DNA of 51,465 bases, taken from the IMG/VR virus record IMGVR_UViG_3300035010_000021, positions 1-51,465 of that record; one strand, given 5' to 3'. Source of the DNA: a virus. This document shows, in pieces, positions 33,607 to 41,332 of this stretch (positions are counted from its first letter, which is position 1; each line of letters starts with the position of its first letter). The position numbers and the translations under genes were made by a program. The notes beneath the pieces are model-generated. The model ran no database searches. It was not told the origin of the DNA and saw only the letters and a list, made by a program, of their open reading frames with translations.

Positions 33607-34923
33607 GTGCGGCTGTTCCGCCGCAAGGACGCGGCCCCGCCGGCCACCAAGGCGGCGTCGTACTTCTTCTCCCTCGCCGCCCGCAAGGGCGGGCTGACGG
33701 GGGCGGCGTTCGACCAGCTGGCCGCCGAGGGGTACGCCGAGTCGGTCGTCGCCTTCGCCTGCATCAACCGCATCGCCTGGGCCGTCGCGTCCGTCGAGCC
33801 GCAGCTCTACCGGAAGACCGGCCGCACGCTCACCCGGATCGACGAGCACCCGCTGCTCGACCTGATGGGGCGGCCGAACCCGGCCCAGTCGGGTCGGGAG
33901 TTCATGGCCTGGCTGGCCGCCTACCACCAGCTGTCCGGGAGCGCCTACGTCTTCGGCAACGGCATGGACGGGCCGGCCCCCCGCCGGCGGGGCGGCGCAA
34001 CGGTGGGCGAGCTGCAGTTGCTCAACCCGGGCAAGGTGCAGGTGGTCAAAGGCGAGGGCTTCTTTCCCTCGGCCTACGAGTACCGGCCCGACGCCTCGAA
34101 GCTCCTCACCTACCCGGTGGACCAGGTCACCGGGCGGTCCGCGGTCCTCCAGGTCAAGTCGTTCCACCCGCTCAACCCCTGGTACGGCCTCAGCCCGCTG
34201 GAGCCCGGGGCGCTGGGGGTGGACATCCACACCGGCGGCCAGCGGTGGAACAAGGGGCTGATCGACAACGGCGCGCGTCCCTCCGGCGCGCTGGTCGTCA
34301 AGACCGCCGAGGGGCAACCTGCCACACTCACCGACGACCAATACCTCCGGCTCAAGGAGATGATCGACCAGCAGTTCGGGGGCACCCGCAACGCCGGCCG
34401 GCCGATGCTTTTGGAAGGGGGTCTGGAGTGGCAGGAGATGTCCCTCAACCCGAAGGACATGGACTTCCTGAGCGGCAAGCACAGCGCGGCCCGGGACATC
34501 GCACTGGCCTTCGGGGTGCCGCCCCAGCTGCTCGGGATTCCAGGGGACTCGACGTTCTCCAACTACGAGCAGGCCAAGCTCGCCTTCTGGACGGACACTG
34601 CGATCCCGGCCCTCACCCTGTACCTGGAAGCGTTCAACCGCTGGCTGGTGCCACTGTACGGGGACGACCTGTACCTGTGGTACGACGAGGAGATGGTCCC
34701 GGCCCTGGAGCCGCTCCGCAAGGAGAAGGCCACCCGGATCAACGCGGCCGAGTACATGACGATCAACGAGAAGCGGCGGGCGATGGGCCTGGGCGACATC
34801 GAGAACGGCGACACCCTGCTGGTCGCGTCGTCCGACGTGCCGCTCGACCTGGTCGGGGCGGTGCCCCTGGCCGAACCGGACAGCCCGGCGGATCAGGGGA
34901 CATTGGAAGAAGAGGACGAGTGA
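33607..34923 (+). CDS. Portal protein (HK97 family)
   Basis: A 438-residue HK97-type portal protein with a GTG start directly after the TerL stop. Features: FACINRIAWAVASVEPQLYR near residue 50, HPLLDLMGRPNPAQSGREF, FHPLNPWYGLSPLEPG, RDIALAFGVPPQLLGIPG, and STFSNYEQAKLAFWTDTAIP. Twelve copies form the ring at the capsid vertex through which DNA passes. The final acidic tail (PADQGTLEEEDE) is variable. The next gene starts by GTGA overlap. Confidence 0.95.
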   Translation: MRLFRRKDAAPPATKAASYFFSLAARKGGLTGAAFDQLAAEGYAESVVAFACINRIAWAVASVEPQLYRKTGRTLTRIDEHPLLDLMGRPNPAQSGREFMAWLAAYHQLSGSAYVFGNGMDGPAPRRRGGATVGELQLLNPGKVQVVKGEGFFPSAYEYRPDASKLLTYPVDQVTGRSAVLQVKSFHPLNPWYGLSPLEPGALGVDIHTGGQRWNKGLIDNGARPSGALVVKTAEGQPATLTDDQYLRLKEMIDQQFGGTRNAGRPMLLEGGLEWQEMSLNPKDMDFLSGKHSAARDIALAFGVPPQLLGIPGDSTFSNYEQAKLAFWTDTAIPALTLYLEAFNRWLVPLYGDDLYLWYDEEMVPALEPLRKEKATRINAAEYMTINEKRRAMGLGDIENGDTLLVASSDVPLDLVGAVPLAEPDSPADQGTLEEEDE

Positions 34924-35132
34924 CACCGAACGAGATTCGCGTCGCCCAGGCGCTGCACGCCGTCCGCTTCCCGGTCGGGAGTCCCGACAAGCGGTTCGCC
35001 CGGATGATGAGCGCCCACGCCCACAACCGCGCCCACGAACCGATCACGCCTGAAGCGAGCCGGCACCTCCGCACCCTGGCCTGGCGCTACCGCGACCAGT
35101 TGTCCGACGCCGTGGCCGTCCTCGGCACATGA
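34920..35132 (+). CDS. Small protein after the portal (70 aa)
   Basis: A 70-residue helical protein from a GTG overlapping the portal stop: TPNEIRVAQALHAVRFPVGS, KRFARMMSAHAHNRAHEPIT, ASRHLRTLAWRYRDQLSDAV. Phages of this group often keep such a small gene between portal and head morphogenesis; function unknown. It ends by ATGA overlap. Confidence 0.65.
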   Translation: MTPNEIRVAQALHAVRFPVGSPDKRFARMMSAHAHNRAHEPITPEASRHLRTLAWRYRDQLSDAVAVLGT

Positions 35133-35323
35133 GCCGCGTGATCTACGCCGACTTCGTCCCGCGGGAAGCACCGGCGATCCGAATTGCGAGCGAGGTGCTG
35201 TACGCTGACGACCATGTCGTCCTGGTCCGCTTCCGCTGCGGGTTCGGCGACGACGTGCTGACCACCCACTTCCTCGCCCACCGCAGGAACGTGCGAGTCG
35301 AGTTGGTCCCGGTCGATGCCTGA
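35129..35323 (+). CDS. Small beta-rich protein (64 aa)
   Basis: A 64-residue protein: VIYADFVPREAPAIRIASE, VLYADDHVVLVRFRCGFGDD, VLTTHFLAHRRNVRVELVPV. Regular strands; no family. Overlaps the head morphogenesis gene by 8 bases. Might be a head accessory protein. Confidence 0.6.
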   Translation: MSRVIYADFVPREAPAIRIASEVLYADDHVVLVRFRCGFGDDVLTTHFLAHRRNVRVELVPVDA

Positions 35324-36119
35324 CCGCCTTGGCGTCTGGCTGAACGCCCTCGACCAATACGAGTTCAAGCTCCGTGTGACCGCCGGCCGCGCCCGCAACG
35401 CGGCGATCATCCACGCCGCGCAAGCCTACCAGTACACCGGCACGCTCCCCGGCTACATCGCCGAGGGCCACCGCCGCCGCCTGAAACAGATCCTGACCGA
35501 CCACTACGAGAGGGTGACCCCCCACTTCGCCGCCCAGGCTCTCGCCTCGATCCGCTCGAAGCCGGTCGGGCGGGAGGCCGCCGGGCTGGTCGCGACCGCG
35601 ATCGAGACCAAGACCGCCGTCACCTTCGCCCAGCTGAAAGCCATCGGGTTTGCCGGCCGGATGCAGGAGTGGATCGGCAGAGAAGCCCTCCGCAAGGCCA
35701 CCCTGATCGCCGCCACCGACCTGGAAGACGTGCGCGGCGCCATTTCCGACGGCGTGAGCCAGGGGCAGGGCACGGCCGAGATCGCGCGGAACATCCGCCA
35801 GGTCAGTCGGCTCACCCCCTTCCGTGCCGCCACCGTGGCCCGCACCGAGACGCACGCCGCCGCCACCTTCGGCAGCATCGAGACCGTCCGCGACGCCGAG
35901 CGCGACCTGGGCGTGCGGATGCTCAAGGCCTGGCTGCCGACGCTCGACGACCGCACCCGCCCCGACCACCGGGCGATGACCAACCACCCCCCGATCCCCC
36001 TGGACGAGACGTTCAGCGTGGGCGGGGAGCGGATGGACCGGCCCGGCGACCCGAGTGCCAGTCCGGCGAATCTCATTAACTGTCGCTGCGCCATTTCCTT
36101 CGAGGAAGCAACCACTTAG
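35316..36119 (+). CDS. Head morphogenesis protein (SPP1 gp7/Mu F-like)
   Basis: A 267-residue minor head protein. Residues 95-190 hold the helical core (VTFAQLKAIGFAGRMQEWIG, EIARNIRQVSRLTPFRAATV, ARTETHAAATFGSIETV). The end carries KAWLPTLDDRTRPDHRAM, IPLDETFSVGGERMDRPGD and NLINCRCAISFEE, typical of the Mu F family with its C-x-C motif. It binds the portal and takes part in DNA ejection or head assembly. In the usual place between portal and protease. Confidence 0.92.
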   Translation: MPDRLGVWLNALDQYEFKLRVTAGRARNAAIIHAAQAYQYTGTLPGYIAEGHRRRLKQILTDHYERVTPHFAAQALASIRSKPVGREAAGLVATAIETKTAVTFAQLKAIGFAGRMQEWIGREALRKATLIAATDLEDVRGAISDGVSQGQGTAEIARNIRQVSRLTPFRAATVARTETHAAATFGSIETVRDAERDLGVRMLKAWLPTLDDRTRPDHRAMTNHPPIPLDETFSVGGERMDRPGDPSASPANLINCRCAISFEEATT

Positions 36120-36134
36120 CAGGCAAGGACGCCC

Positions 36135-36794
36135 ATGACCATCGAGACCAAGCACATCGAACTGACCGAGTTCGAGGTCAAGTTCACCGACGCCGGGTAC
36201 GCCACGATCGAGGGCTACGCCTCCACCTTCGGCAACACCGACTCACAAAAGGATGTCGTCCTCCCGGGGGCGTTCAAGGACTCGCTCGCCCAGCGCATGC
36301 CCAAGATGCTCTACCAGCACGACCCCCACCGCATTCCCGGCGTGTGGGAGAGGGCCGCCGAGGACAGCAAGGGCCTGATCCTGGCGGGCAAGACGCTCAA
36401 CACCACGCTCGGCCGCGACGCGGCGGAGGAGGTCCGCAGCGGGGCCATCGACCGCCTGAGCATCGGCTACACCCCGACCAAGGCCGCGTTCGACAAGGCG
36501 TCCGGCACGCGCCGCCTGGAGCAGGTCAAGCTCTGGGAGACCTCGCTCGTCACCTTCCCGGCGAACGAGAGCGCGGTCATCACCCGCGTGAAACAGCAAC
36601 GCCCGGAGACGATCCGGGAGTTCGAGGAATTCCTGCGGGAGGCAGGACTCTTCAGCCGCGAGGACGCGACCACGGTCGCCCTCCGCGGCTTCAAGGCACT
36701 GACGACTCGGGGGGAGCCCGACGAGGAGGTGATCGCGCCACGCGCGGCGGCCGAGACCCGGCTGGCCGCCCTGTTCAACCAGTTCACAGCATAG
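36135..36794 (+). CDS. Prohead protease (HK97 family)
   Basis: A 219-residue serine protease of the HK97 prohead type: YATIEGYASTFGNTDSQKDV, GAFKDSLAQRMPKMLYQHD, GAIDRLSIGYTPTK, LWETSLVTFPANESAVI. Likely catalytic His in YQHD and Ser in DRLSIGY. It trims the capsid protein and itself during maturation. The last 60 residues are a helical, charged segment, perhaps scaffold. ATG with CAGGCAAGGA 8 bases upstream. Confidence 0.94.
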   Translation: MTIETKHIELTEFEVKFTDAGYATIEGYASTFGNTDSQKDVVLPGAFKDSLAQRMPKMLYQHDPHRIPGVWERAAEDSKGLILAGKTLNTTLGRDAAEEVRSGAIDRLSIGYTPTKAAFDKASGTRRLEQVKLWETSLVTFPANESAVITRVKQQRPETIREFEEFLREAGLFSREDATTVALRGFKALTTRGEPDEEVIAPRAAAETRLAALFNQFTA

Positions 36795-36802
36795 GCAATT
36801 TT

Positions 36803-38125
36803 ATGACCGTAGATACGGAACTCACCAAGTCCGTCGAGGCCGCCCTCGGCGCGTTCAACGAATACAAGGGGATGGTGGAGGGCTTCGACCAGAAGCTCAA
36901 GGACATCACCCCGAAGCTCGACGCCTTCGACCAGACCAAGCTCGACAAGCTCGCCCGGGACATCGGCGAGGGCGTCGAGGTCGCCCAGAAGGCGGCCGCC
37001 GCCGCCAAGGCTCTGGAAGACGCGAAGGCCGCCCAGGACCGCGAGATCGAGGCCCAGCGGAAAGAACTCGGCGAGCTGCGGACCGCATTCGCCCGCCCGC
37101 CCGCCGCCGACGCCAAGGCCGCCGGCGAGGAGCTGCGCGCGCGACGCAACGCCCTGTTCAACCAGTTCGCCCGCTCGAAGAAGTCCAACCAACAAGACTT
37201 CGGCGAGTACCTGTGCGCCTCCCTCACCCCCGACGAGGCCAAGGCCCTGTCCGTCGGCTCCGACCCGGACGGCGGGTACCTGGTCATGCCCGAGTTCGGC
37301 GGCATCATCCAGACCCGGGTGTACGAGTCCACCCCGGTCCGCCAGCTCGCCGGCGTCGTCGCCATCAACACCGACTCCTACGAGTACGTGCTCGACAACG
37401 GCGAGGCCGACGGCGAGTGGGTGGGCGAGACCTCGTCCGGGTCCACCGAGACCACGCCGCAGCTCGGCAAGAAGGCGATCGTGGTTCACGAGCTGGCGGC
37501 CAAGCCGAAGGCGACGCAGAAGATGATCGACGACGGCATCGTCGACGTGGAGGCCTGGCTGGCCGGCAAGGTGGCCGACGTGTTCGCCCGCAAGCAGGCG
37601 ACCGCGTTCGTGTCCGGCAACGGCGTCGGCAAGCCCCGCGGCCTCCTCACCTACGCGGCCGGGACCGACGTCGCCCAGGAGCAGATCGAGCAGGTGGTTT
37701 CCGGCTCGGCCAGCACCGTCACCTACGACGGCATGGTCGACCTGCAGAACGCCCTGAAGGAGCCGTACCAGGCGAACGCGGCCTGGCTGTACCGGCGGTC
37801 GACCAACGCGGCGTTCCTGAAGGTCAAGGACCTCGAAGGCCGCCCGGTGTTCAACATGACCTACGACAAGAACGCGGGCCTGCGCCCGACGCTCCTGGGG
37901 CAGCCCGCGTACTTCGGCAACGACATGCCGGCCGTCGGGAGCAACGCCCTGGCCGTGGCCTACGCCGACTTCCGCCGGGCCTACCAGGTCGTCGACCGCG
38001 TCGGCCTCCGCGTGCTCCGCGACCCGTACACCGCCAAGCCGTTCGTGGTGTTCTACACCACGACCCGCGTCGGCGGGGCCGTGGTCAACCACGAGGCCAT
38101 CAAGCTGGGCAAGATCAGCACCTAA
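36803..38125 (+). CDS. Major capsid protein (HK97 fold)
   Basis: A 440-residue capsid protein. Residues 1-110 are a charged coiled-coil delta domain, cut away by the protease (EAALGAFNEYKGMVEGFDQK, ALEDAKAAQDREIEAQRKEL). The HK97 fold follows from about residue 130 (SVGSDPDGGYLVMPEFGG, IQTRVYESTPVRQLAGVV, DNGEADGEWVGETSSG, WLYRRSTNAAFLKVKDLEG, FGNDMPAVGSNALAVAYADF and RVLRDPYTAKPFVVFYTTTR). The start has only a weak binding site (AGG), but the adjoining gene pair and the delta domain fix it. A strong hairpin follows the gene. Confidence 0.96.
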   Translation: MTVDTELTKSVEAALGAFNEYKGMVEGFDQKLKDITPKLDAFDQTKLDKLARDIGEGVEVAQKAAAAAKALEDAKAAQDREIEAQRKELGELRTAFARPPAADAKAAGEELRARRNALFNQFARSKKSNQQDFGEYLCASLTPDEAKALSVGSDPDGGYLVMPEFGGIIQTRVYESTPVRQLAGVVAINTDSYEYVLDNGEADGEWVGETSSGSTETTPQLGKKAIVVHELAAKPKATQKMIDDGIVDVEAWLAGKVADVFARKQATAFVSGNGVGKPRGLLTYAAGTDVAQEQIEQVVSGSASTVTYDGMVDLQNALKEPYQANAAWLYRRSTNAAFLKVKDLEGRPVFNMTYDKNAGLRPTLLGQPAYFGNDMPAVGSNALAVAYADFRRAYQVVDRVGLRVLRDPYTAKPFVVFYTTTRVGGAVVNHEAIKLGKIST

Positions 38126-38138
38126 CCTCACCTCCGCC

Positions 38139-38168
38139 CGACGGCCGGCGGCTCGGCGCCGGCCGTCG
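38139..38168 (+). terminator. Perfect hairpin after the capsid gene
   Basis: CGACGGCCGGCG (38139-38150), loop GCTCGG, CGCCGGCCGTCG (38157-38168): a perfect 12-bp stem. Followed by CACGTTTC, not a true T-run. It may stabilise capsid mRNA 3' ends or slow transcription, so that capsid protein is made in excess over later genes. Confidence 0.6.
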
Positions 38169-38199
38169 CACGTTTCAACCTCGCAAGAAAGGACTCCCC

Positions 38200-38640
38200 A
38201 TGCGCGACGCCACCTCCAACACCCTCGTCAAGCGGGCCATCAGCCCGGTGAGCGTGTCCGACAACACCGCCCAGGTGTCACAGGTCATCGACCGCCAGGG
38301 CTTCGACGCCCTCACCTTCGTCATCGCCCTCGGCTCGATCGCCGACGCGGACGCGACGTTCGTCACCCTCCTGGAGGAGGGGGACCAGGCCAACCTGAGC
38401 GACGCGGCGGCCGTGGCCGACGCGGACCTGATCTCGCAGACCCCGGGCACCGCGCCGGAGGCGGCGGCCGGCTTCCAGTTCGACGACGACAACGAGGTCC
38501 GCAAGGTCGGCTACCTCGGCACCAAGCGGTACGTCCGCCTGACGGTCACCCCGGCCAACAACGCCAGCGCGGCCGTCCTGGCCGCGGTCGCCCTGCTGTC
38601 CAAGCCGGGCGTACTGCCGGTCGTTCAGTCGGCCAGCTAA
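38200..38640 (+). CDS. Head-associated structural protein (146 aa)
   Basis: A 146-residue protein of a known siphophage type: VIDRQGFDALTFVIALGSIA, DADATFVTLLEEGDQANLSD, FDDDNEVRKVGYLGTKRYVR and LTVTPANNASAAVLAAVALL. Mostly beta, soluble, in the gene place of capsid decoration or stabilising proteins. The family role is not proven. Translation start with AAGAAAGGACTCCCC, repeated before gene 38694. Confidence 0.75.
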   Translation: MRDATSNTLVKRAISPVSVSDNTAQVSQVIDRQGFDALTFVIALGSIADADATFVTLLEEGDQANLSDAAAVADADLISQTPGTAPEAAAGFQFDDDNEVRKVGYLGTKRYVRLTVTPANNASAAVLAAVALLSKPGVLPVVQSAS

Positions 38641-38647
38641 CCGGGAC

Positions 38648-38672
38648 CGGGGGGCTCACGGCTCCCCCGTTT
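38648..38672 (+). terminator. Hairpin with T-run after the head-associated gene
   Basis: CGGGGG (38648-38653) and CCCCCG (38664-38669) with a GGCTCACGGCT-type loop, then TTT. A second hairpin between late genes, much like the one after the capsid gene. Confidence 0.5.
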
Positions 38673-38693
38673 CGCCAGCAGAAAGGACTCCCG

Positions 38694-38999
38694 ATGAAAC
38701 CCTACCACATCCTGCACGACTTCCGCGGCTCCCAGACCGGACTCGACAGTCACGAGTTCACGGCCGGCACGACCGCCGACCTGTCCGACGCCCTGGCTGC
38801 CGTCGCCGTGGGGGAGGGCTGGGCCGAACCCGCGCCGCCCGACCTGCCGGTGGGGCGTGCCGCCGCCCGCCACACGAAGGTCACCGGCCCGACCGAGACC
38901 AAGCCCTCGCCCGTCGTCGCCGACGTCCGGGCGGACGAGGTCGAGCCCGACGCCGAGCCGGCGACCGCCCCGGCCAAGCCCAAGAAGGGCAAGAAGTAG
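38694..38999 (+). CDS. Small structural-region protein with Lys-rich tail
   Basis: A 101-residue protein: YHILHDFRGSQTGLDSHEFT, AGTTADLSDALAAVAVGEGW, then a variable, Pro/Ala/Lys-rich tail ending KPKKGKK. Proteins of this form are regularly placed between capsid and connector genes in siphophages. Role unknown. Same ribosome binding site text (AGAAAGGACTCCCG) as the previous gene. Confidence 0.7.
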   Translation: MKPYHILHDFRGSQTGLDSHEFTAGTTADLSDALAAVAVGEGWAEPAPPDLPVGRAAARHTKVTGPTETKPSPVVADVRADEVEPDAEPATAPAKPKKGKK

Positions 39000-39002
39000 C
39001 CG

Positions 39003-39611
39003 GTGCGTCGGTCACTCGCGCTCGTCACACCGCCCACCTCCGAACCCGTCGGCCTGTCCGAGTTCAAGGCGTGGGCGAAGGTGGACGCGGACGACGACGA
39101 CCCGCTCATCACCTCGCTGCTGACCGCCGCCCGCCAGGCGGCCGAGGAGTACACCCGCCGGGCGTTCGTCACCCAGACCTGGAGGCTCGCCCTCGACGCC
39201 GGGGCGTGCGGCTTCGACCTGCCGGAGGGCGTGTACGACCTGCCGGTGAGCGCCCTGACCGGCCCGCTCCCGTCCGCGATCGAGTTGCCCCGGCAGCCCA
39301 TCCAGTCGGTCTCCGGCGTCGTGACCTCCGACACCGAGAACGCCGGTTCCGTCTACGCCCCCTCCAACTACACCCTGATCGGTTCCCGCCTGGTCCTGAA
39401 CGCCTCCGCGTTCTGGCCGGGCAACCTCCGGCCACTCGGCTCGATCGAGATCACCTACGTCGCCGGGCACGGGATCGCTAGTGCCGTCCCCCAGGCGATC
39501 CGCACCGCCATCCTGATGCACGCCCAGGCGATGTACGACGGGCGGACCGTTTGTGACCTGCCGAGTTCGTGCGAGACGCTGCTCCGCAACTACCGCGTCC
39601 TGACCCTGTGA
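39003..39611 (+). CDS. Head-tail connector (gp6-like)
   Basis: A 202-residue protein of the gp6/phiE125 gp8 adaptor type: SEFKAWAKVDADDDDPLITS, LLTAARQAAEEYTRRAFVTQ, IELPRQPIQSVSGVV, SIEITYVAGHGIASAVPQAI, RTAILMHAQAMYDGR. The helical start and beta middle are typical. It binds below the portal ring as the adaptor to which the stopper and tail attach. GTG start (39003), no clear Shine-Dalgarno. Overlaps the next gene by GTGA. Confidence 0.88.
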   Translation: MRRSLALVTPPTSEPVGLSEFKAWAKVDADDDDPLITSLLTAARQAAEEYTRRAFVTQTWRLALDAGACGFDLPEGVYDLPVSALTGPLPSAIELPRQPIQSVSGVVTSDTENAGSVYAPSNYTLIGSRLVLNASAFWPGNLRPLGSIEITYVAGHGIASAVPQAIRTAILMHAQAMYDGRTVCDLPSSCETLLRNYRVLTL

Positions 39612-39940
39612 CCTGCCTCAAGGTCAACCCCGCCCGGTTCGACCAGCGGGTCGTCCTCCAGACCGTCACCCGGACGTCCGACGGCCAGGGCGGGTCCACC
39701 GAGACGTGGGCCGACACCCTGACCGTCTGGGCGAGTGTCGAGCCGCTCAAGGGCTGGGAAAAGATGCAGGCCATGCAGCTGCAAACACCCGTCACCCACA
39801 AGGTCACCACGCGGTACACCGCGGCCGCCACGACCGCCCGGCGGCTCAAACTCGGCACCCGCGTGATGGACGTGAAGGAAGTCATCAACCTCAACGAGGC
39901 CCACGCGTTCCTCGAACTGCGCGCCGTCGAAACCCGTTAG
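39608..39940 (+). CDS. Head-tail joining (stopper) protein
   Basis: A 110-residue protein: NPARFDQRVVLQTVTRTSDG, QGGSTETWADTLTVWASVEP and GTRVMDVKEVINLNEAHAFL fit the phage head-tail adaptor/stopper family (SPP1 gp16/HK97 gp7-like), a small beta barrel that closes the connector after packaging. GTG start overlapping the previous stop. In GTA terms it corresponds to gp7. Confidence 0.85.
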   Translation: MTCLKVNPARFDQRVVLQTVTRTSDGQGGSTETWADTLTVWASVEPLKGWEKMQAMQLQTPVTHKVTTRYTAAATTARRLKLGTRVMDVKEVINLNEAHAFLELRAVETR

Positions 39941-39949
39941 GAGTCACAC

Positions 39950-40360
39950 ATGGCCAACGCCCTCTACCCCAAGTTCAAGGAGTCCCTGCTGTCGCAGAAT
40001 CCGTCCGTCGACCTGGACGCCGACACCATCAAGGTGGCGCTGGTGGACACCGGCACGTACACCTACAGCGCGTCCCACCAGTACTACAGCTCGGTCAGCG
40101 CCGCCGTGGTCGGCACGCCCCAGACGCTCGGCAGCAAGACGGTCACCAACGGCGTGTTCGACGCCGCCGATGTGACGTTCAGCGCCGTGTCGGGCAACTC
40201 GGTGGAAGCCCTGGTCATCTACAAGGACACCGGCAACGCCGCGACCAGCCCGCTCATCGCCTACCTCGACACGGTGGCCAGCGGACTGCCGGTCACGCCA
40301 AATTCTGGTGATATTTCAGTCACTTGGGACAACGGGTCCAATCGCATCTTTGCCCTCTGA
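39950..40360 (+). CDS. Structural protein (136 aa), tail or head spike type
   Basis: A 136-residue protein of a known phage type: ALYPKFKESLLSQNPSVDLD, ADTIKVALVDTGTYTYSASH, VEALVIYKDTGNAATSPLIA, SGDISVTWDNGSNRIFAL. A beta-sandwich is likely. Often next to fibre or receptor-binding genes. No enzyme motifs. Its stop shares a base with the next ATG. Confidence 0.75.
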   Translation: MANALYPKFKESLLSQNPSVDLDADTIKVALVDTGTYTYSASHQYYSSVSAAVVGTPQTLGSKTVTNGVFDAADVTFSAVSGNSVEALVIYKDTGNAATSPLIAYLDTVASGLPVTPNSGDISVTWDNGSNRIFAL

Positions 40361-40818
40361 TGCCGCTCGACCTGTCCGCCCTCAAGGCCGAACTCGACAC
40401 GGACCCGCTGGCGCTCGGCTACGCCGCGCTGGTGACCGCCGGGGACGACCCCGCCATCTGTGAGATCCTCAACGCCGCCACCGGCGAAGGGGTCGGCGCG
40501 GTTGCCATGACCGACCGGACCAAGGGCGAGTTCCTCCTCGCCGTCGCCCCGGCTGTCCTCGGCCTCGCGTCGCTGTCCGACACCCTCCAGAGGAAGTGGG
40601 ACCGCATGCTCGGGCTATTGACCGCCACCGACACGGTGGAGGTGGGCCACCCCGGCGTTTCCGCCCTGCTCGACGTAGCCGTCATCGACGGCGTCCTCAC
40701 CGCCGACCAGAAGGCCGCCATCCTCACCCGCCCCGGCTCCCGGGCCGAGGTGCTGTTCGGCCCCGGCGTGACCGTCACCCCCTTCGACGCGGGCTCGGCC
40801 CGCAACCTGGGGGTATAA
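40360..40818 (+). CDS. Helical hypothetical protein (152 aa)
   Basis: A 152-residue mainly helical protein: PLDLSALKAELDTDPLALGY, AALVTAGDDPAICEILNAAT, RKWDRMLGLLTATDTVEVGH, ADQKAAILTRPGSRAEVLFG. It resembles small proteins found beside tail or fibre genes in siphophages and GTAs. The ATG (40360) overlaps the preceding stop. Function unknown. Confidence 0.7.
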   Translation: MPLDLSALKAELDTDPLALGYAALVTAGDDPAICEILNAATGEGVGAVAMTDRTKGEFLLAVAPAVLGLASLSDTLQRKWDRMLGLLTATDTVEVGHPGVSALLDVAVIDGVLTADQKAAILTRPGSRAEVLFGPGVTVTPFDAGSARNLGV

Positions 40819-41322
40819 GTGGCCAGCACCAAGCTCGCCTACGCCGCCAGCTCCGCCCTCACCCTCACCCTCGCCTCCCTCGCCACCAGTTCGACGTTCC
40901 TGGCCGGGCGGGAGTCGACCGCGGTGGACAACAGCAGCAACCTGTACCTCGACTACCTGCTGGCCGGGAAGGTCACCGTCGGCACGTCGCCGACCGCCGG
41001 GACGGAAATCCGGGTCTCCGTCGTCGCCACGCAGGACGACAGCACCTGGCCGGACGTGTTCGACGGCACCGACAGCGCCGAGACCGTCACCAGCGCCGGC
41101 GTCGGCTCGGGCATTCTCAAGCTCGCGGCCGTCATGCCGGTGGACGCCACGACCTCCGACCGCGCCTACTTCTTCGGCCCGGTCAGCGTGGCCGCCCTGT
41201 TCGGCGGGGTGTGCCCCCGCAAGTTCGTCGTCTTCGCCGCCCACAACACCGGGGTCGCCTTGAACGGCACGGGCGGCAACCACGCCGTCTCCGTGACCCC
41301 CGTCTACGCGACCGTGACCTGA
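40819..41322 (+). CDS. Structural beta protein (167 aa)
   Basis: A 167-residue protein with a GTG start directly after the preceding stop: KLAYAASSALTLTLASLATS, VDNSSNLYLDYLLAGKVTVG, EIRVSVVATQDDSTWPDVFD, FVVFAAHNTGVALNGTGGNH. Beta-rich with Thr/Ser, probably a particle component. Proteins of similar outline stand beside LamG-type fibres in other siphophages. No known function. Confidence 0.7.
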   Translation: MASTKLAYAASSALTLTLASLATSSTFLAGRESTAVDNSSNLYLDYLLAGKVTVGTSPTAGTEIRVSVVATQDDSTWPDVFDGTDSAETVTSAGVGSGILKLAAVMPVDATTSDRAYFFGPVSVAALFGGVCPRKFVVFAAHNTGVALNGTGGNHAVSVTPVYATVT

Positions 41323-41332
41323 GCGGGGCGGC

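Noticed and set aside
32203-34926. Very long minus-strand open frame (over 900 codons) across the terminase and portal genes
   Set aside because: It is antisense to TerL and portal, which have clear motifs. Its composition (Val, Gly, Arg, Asp runs) is that of a GC-rich shadow frame.
36467-38131. Minus-strand frame of about 550 codons across the capsid gene, and a similar one at 34893-36155
   Set aside because: Antisense to the capsid, protease and head morphogenesis genes; no start site and only shadow-type composition.
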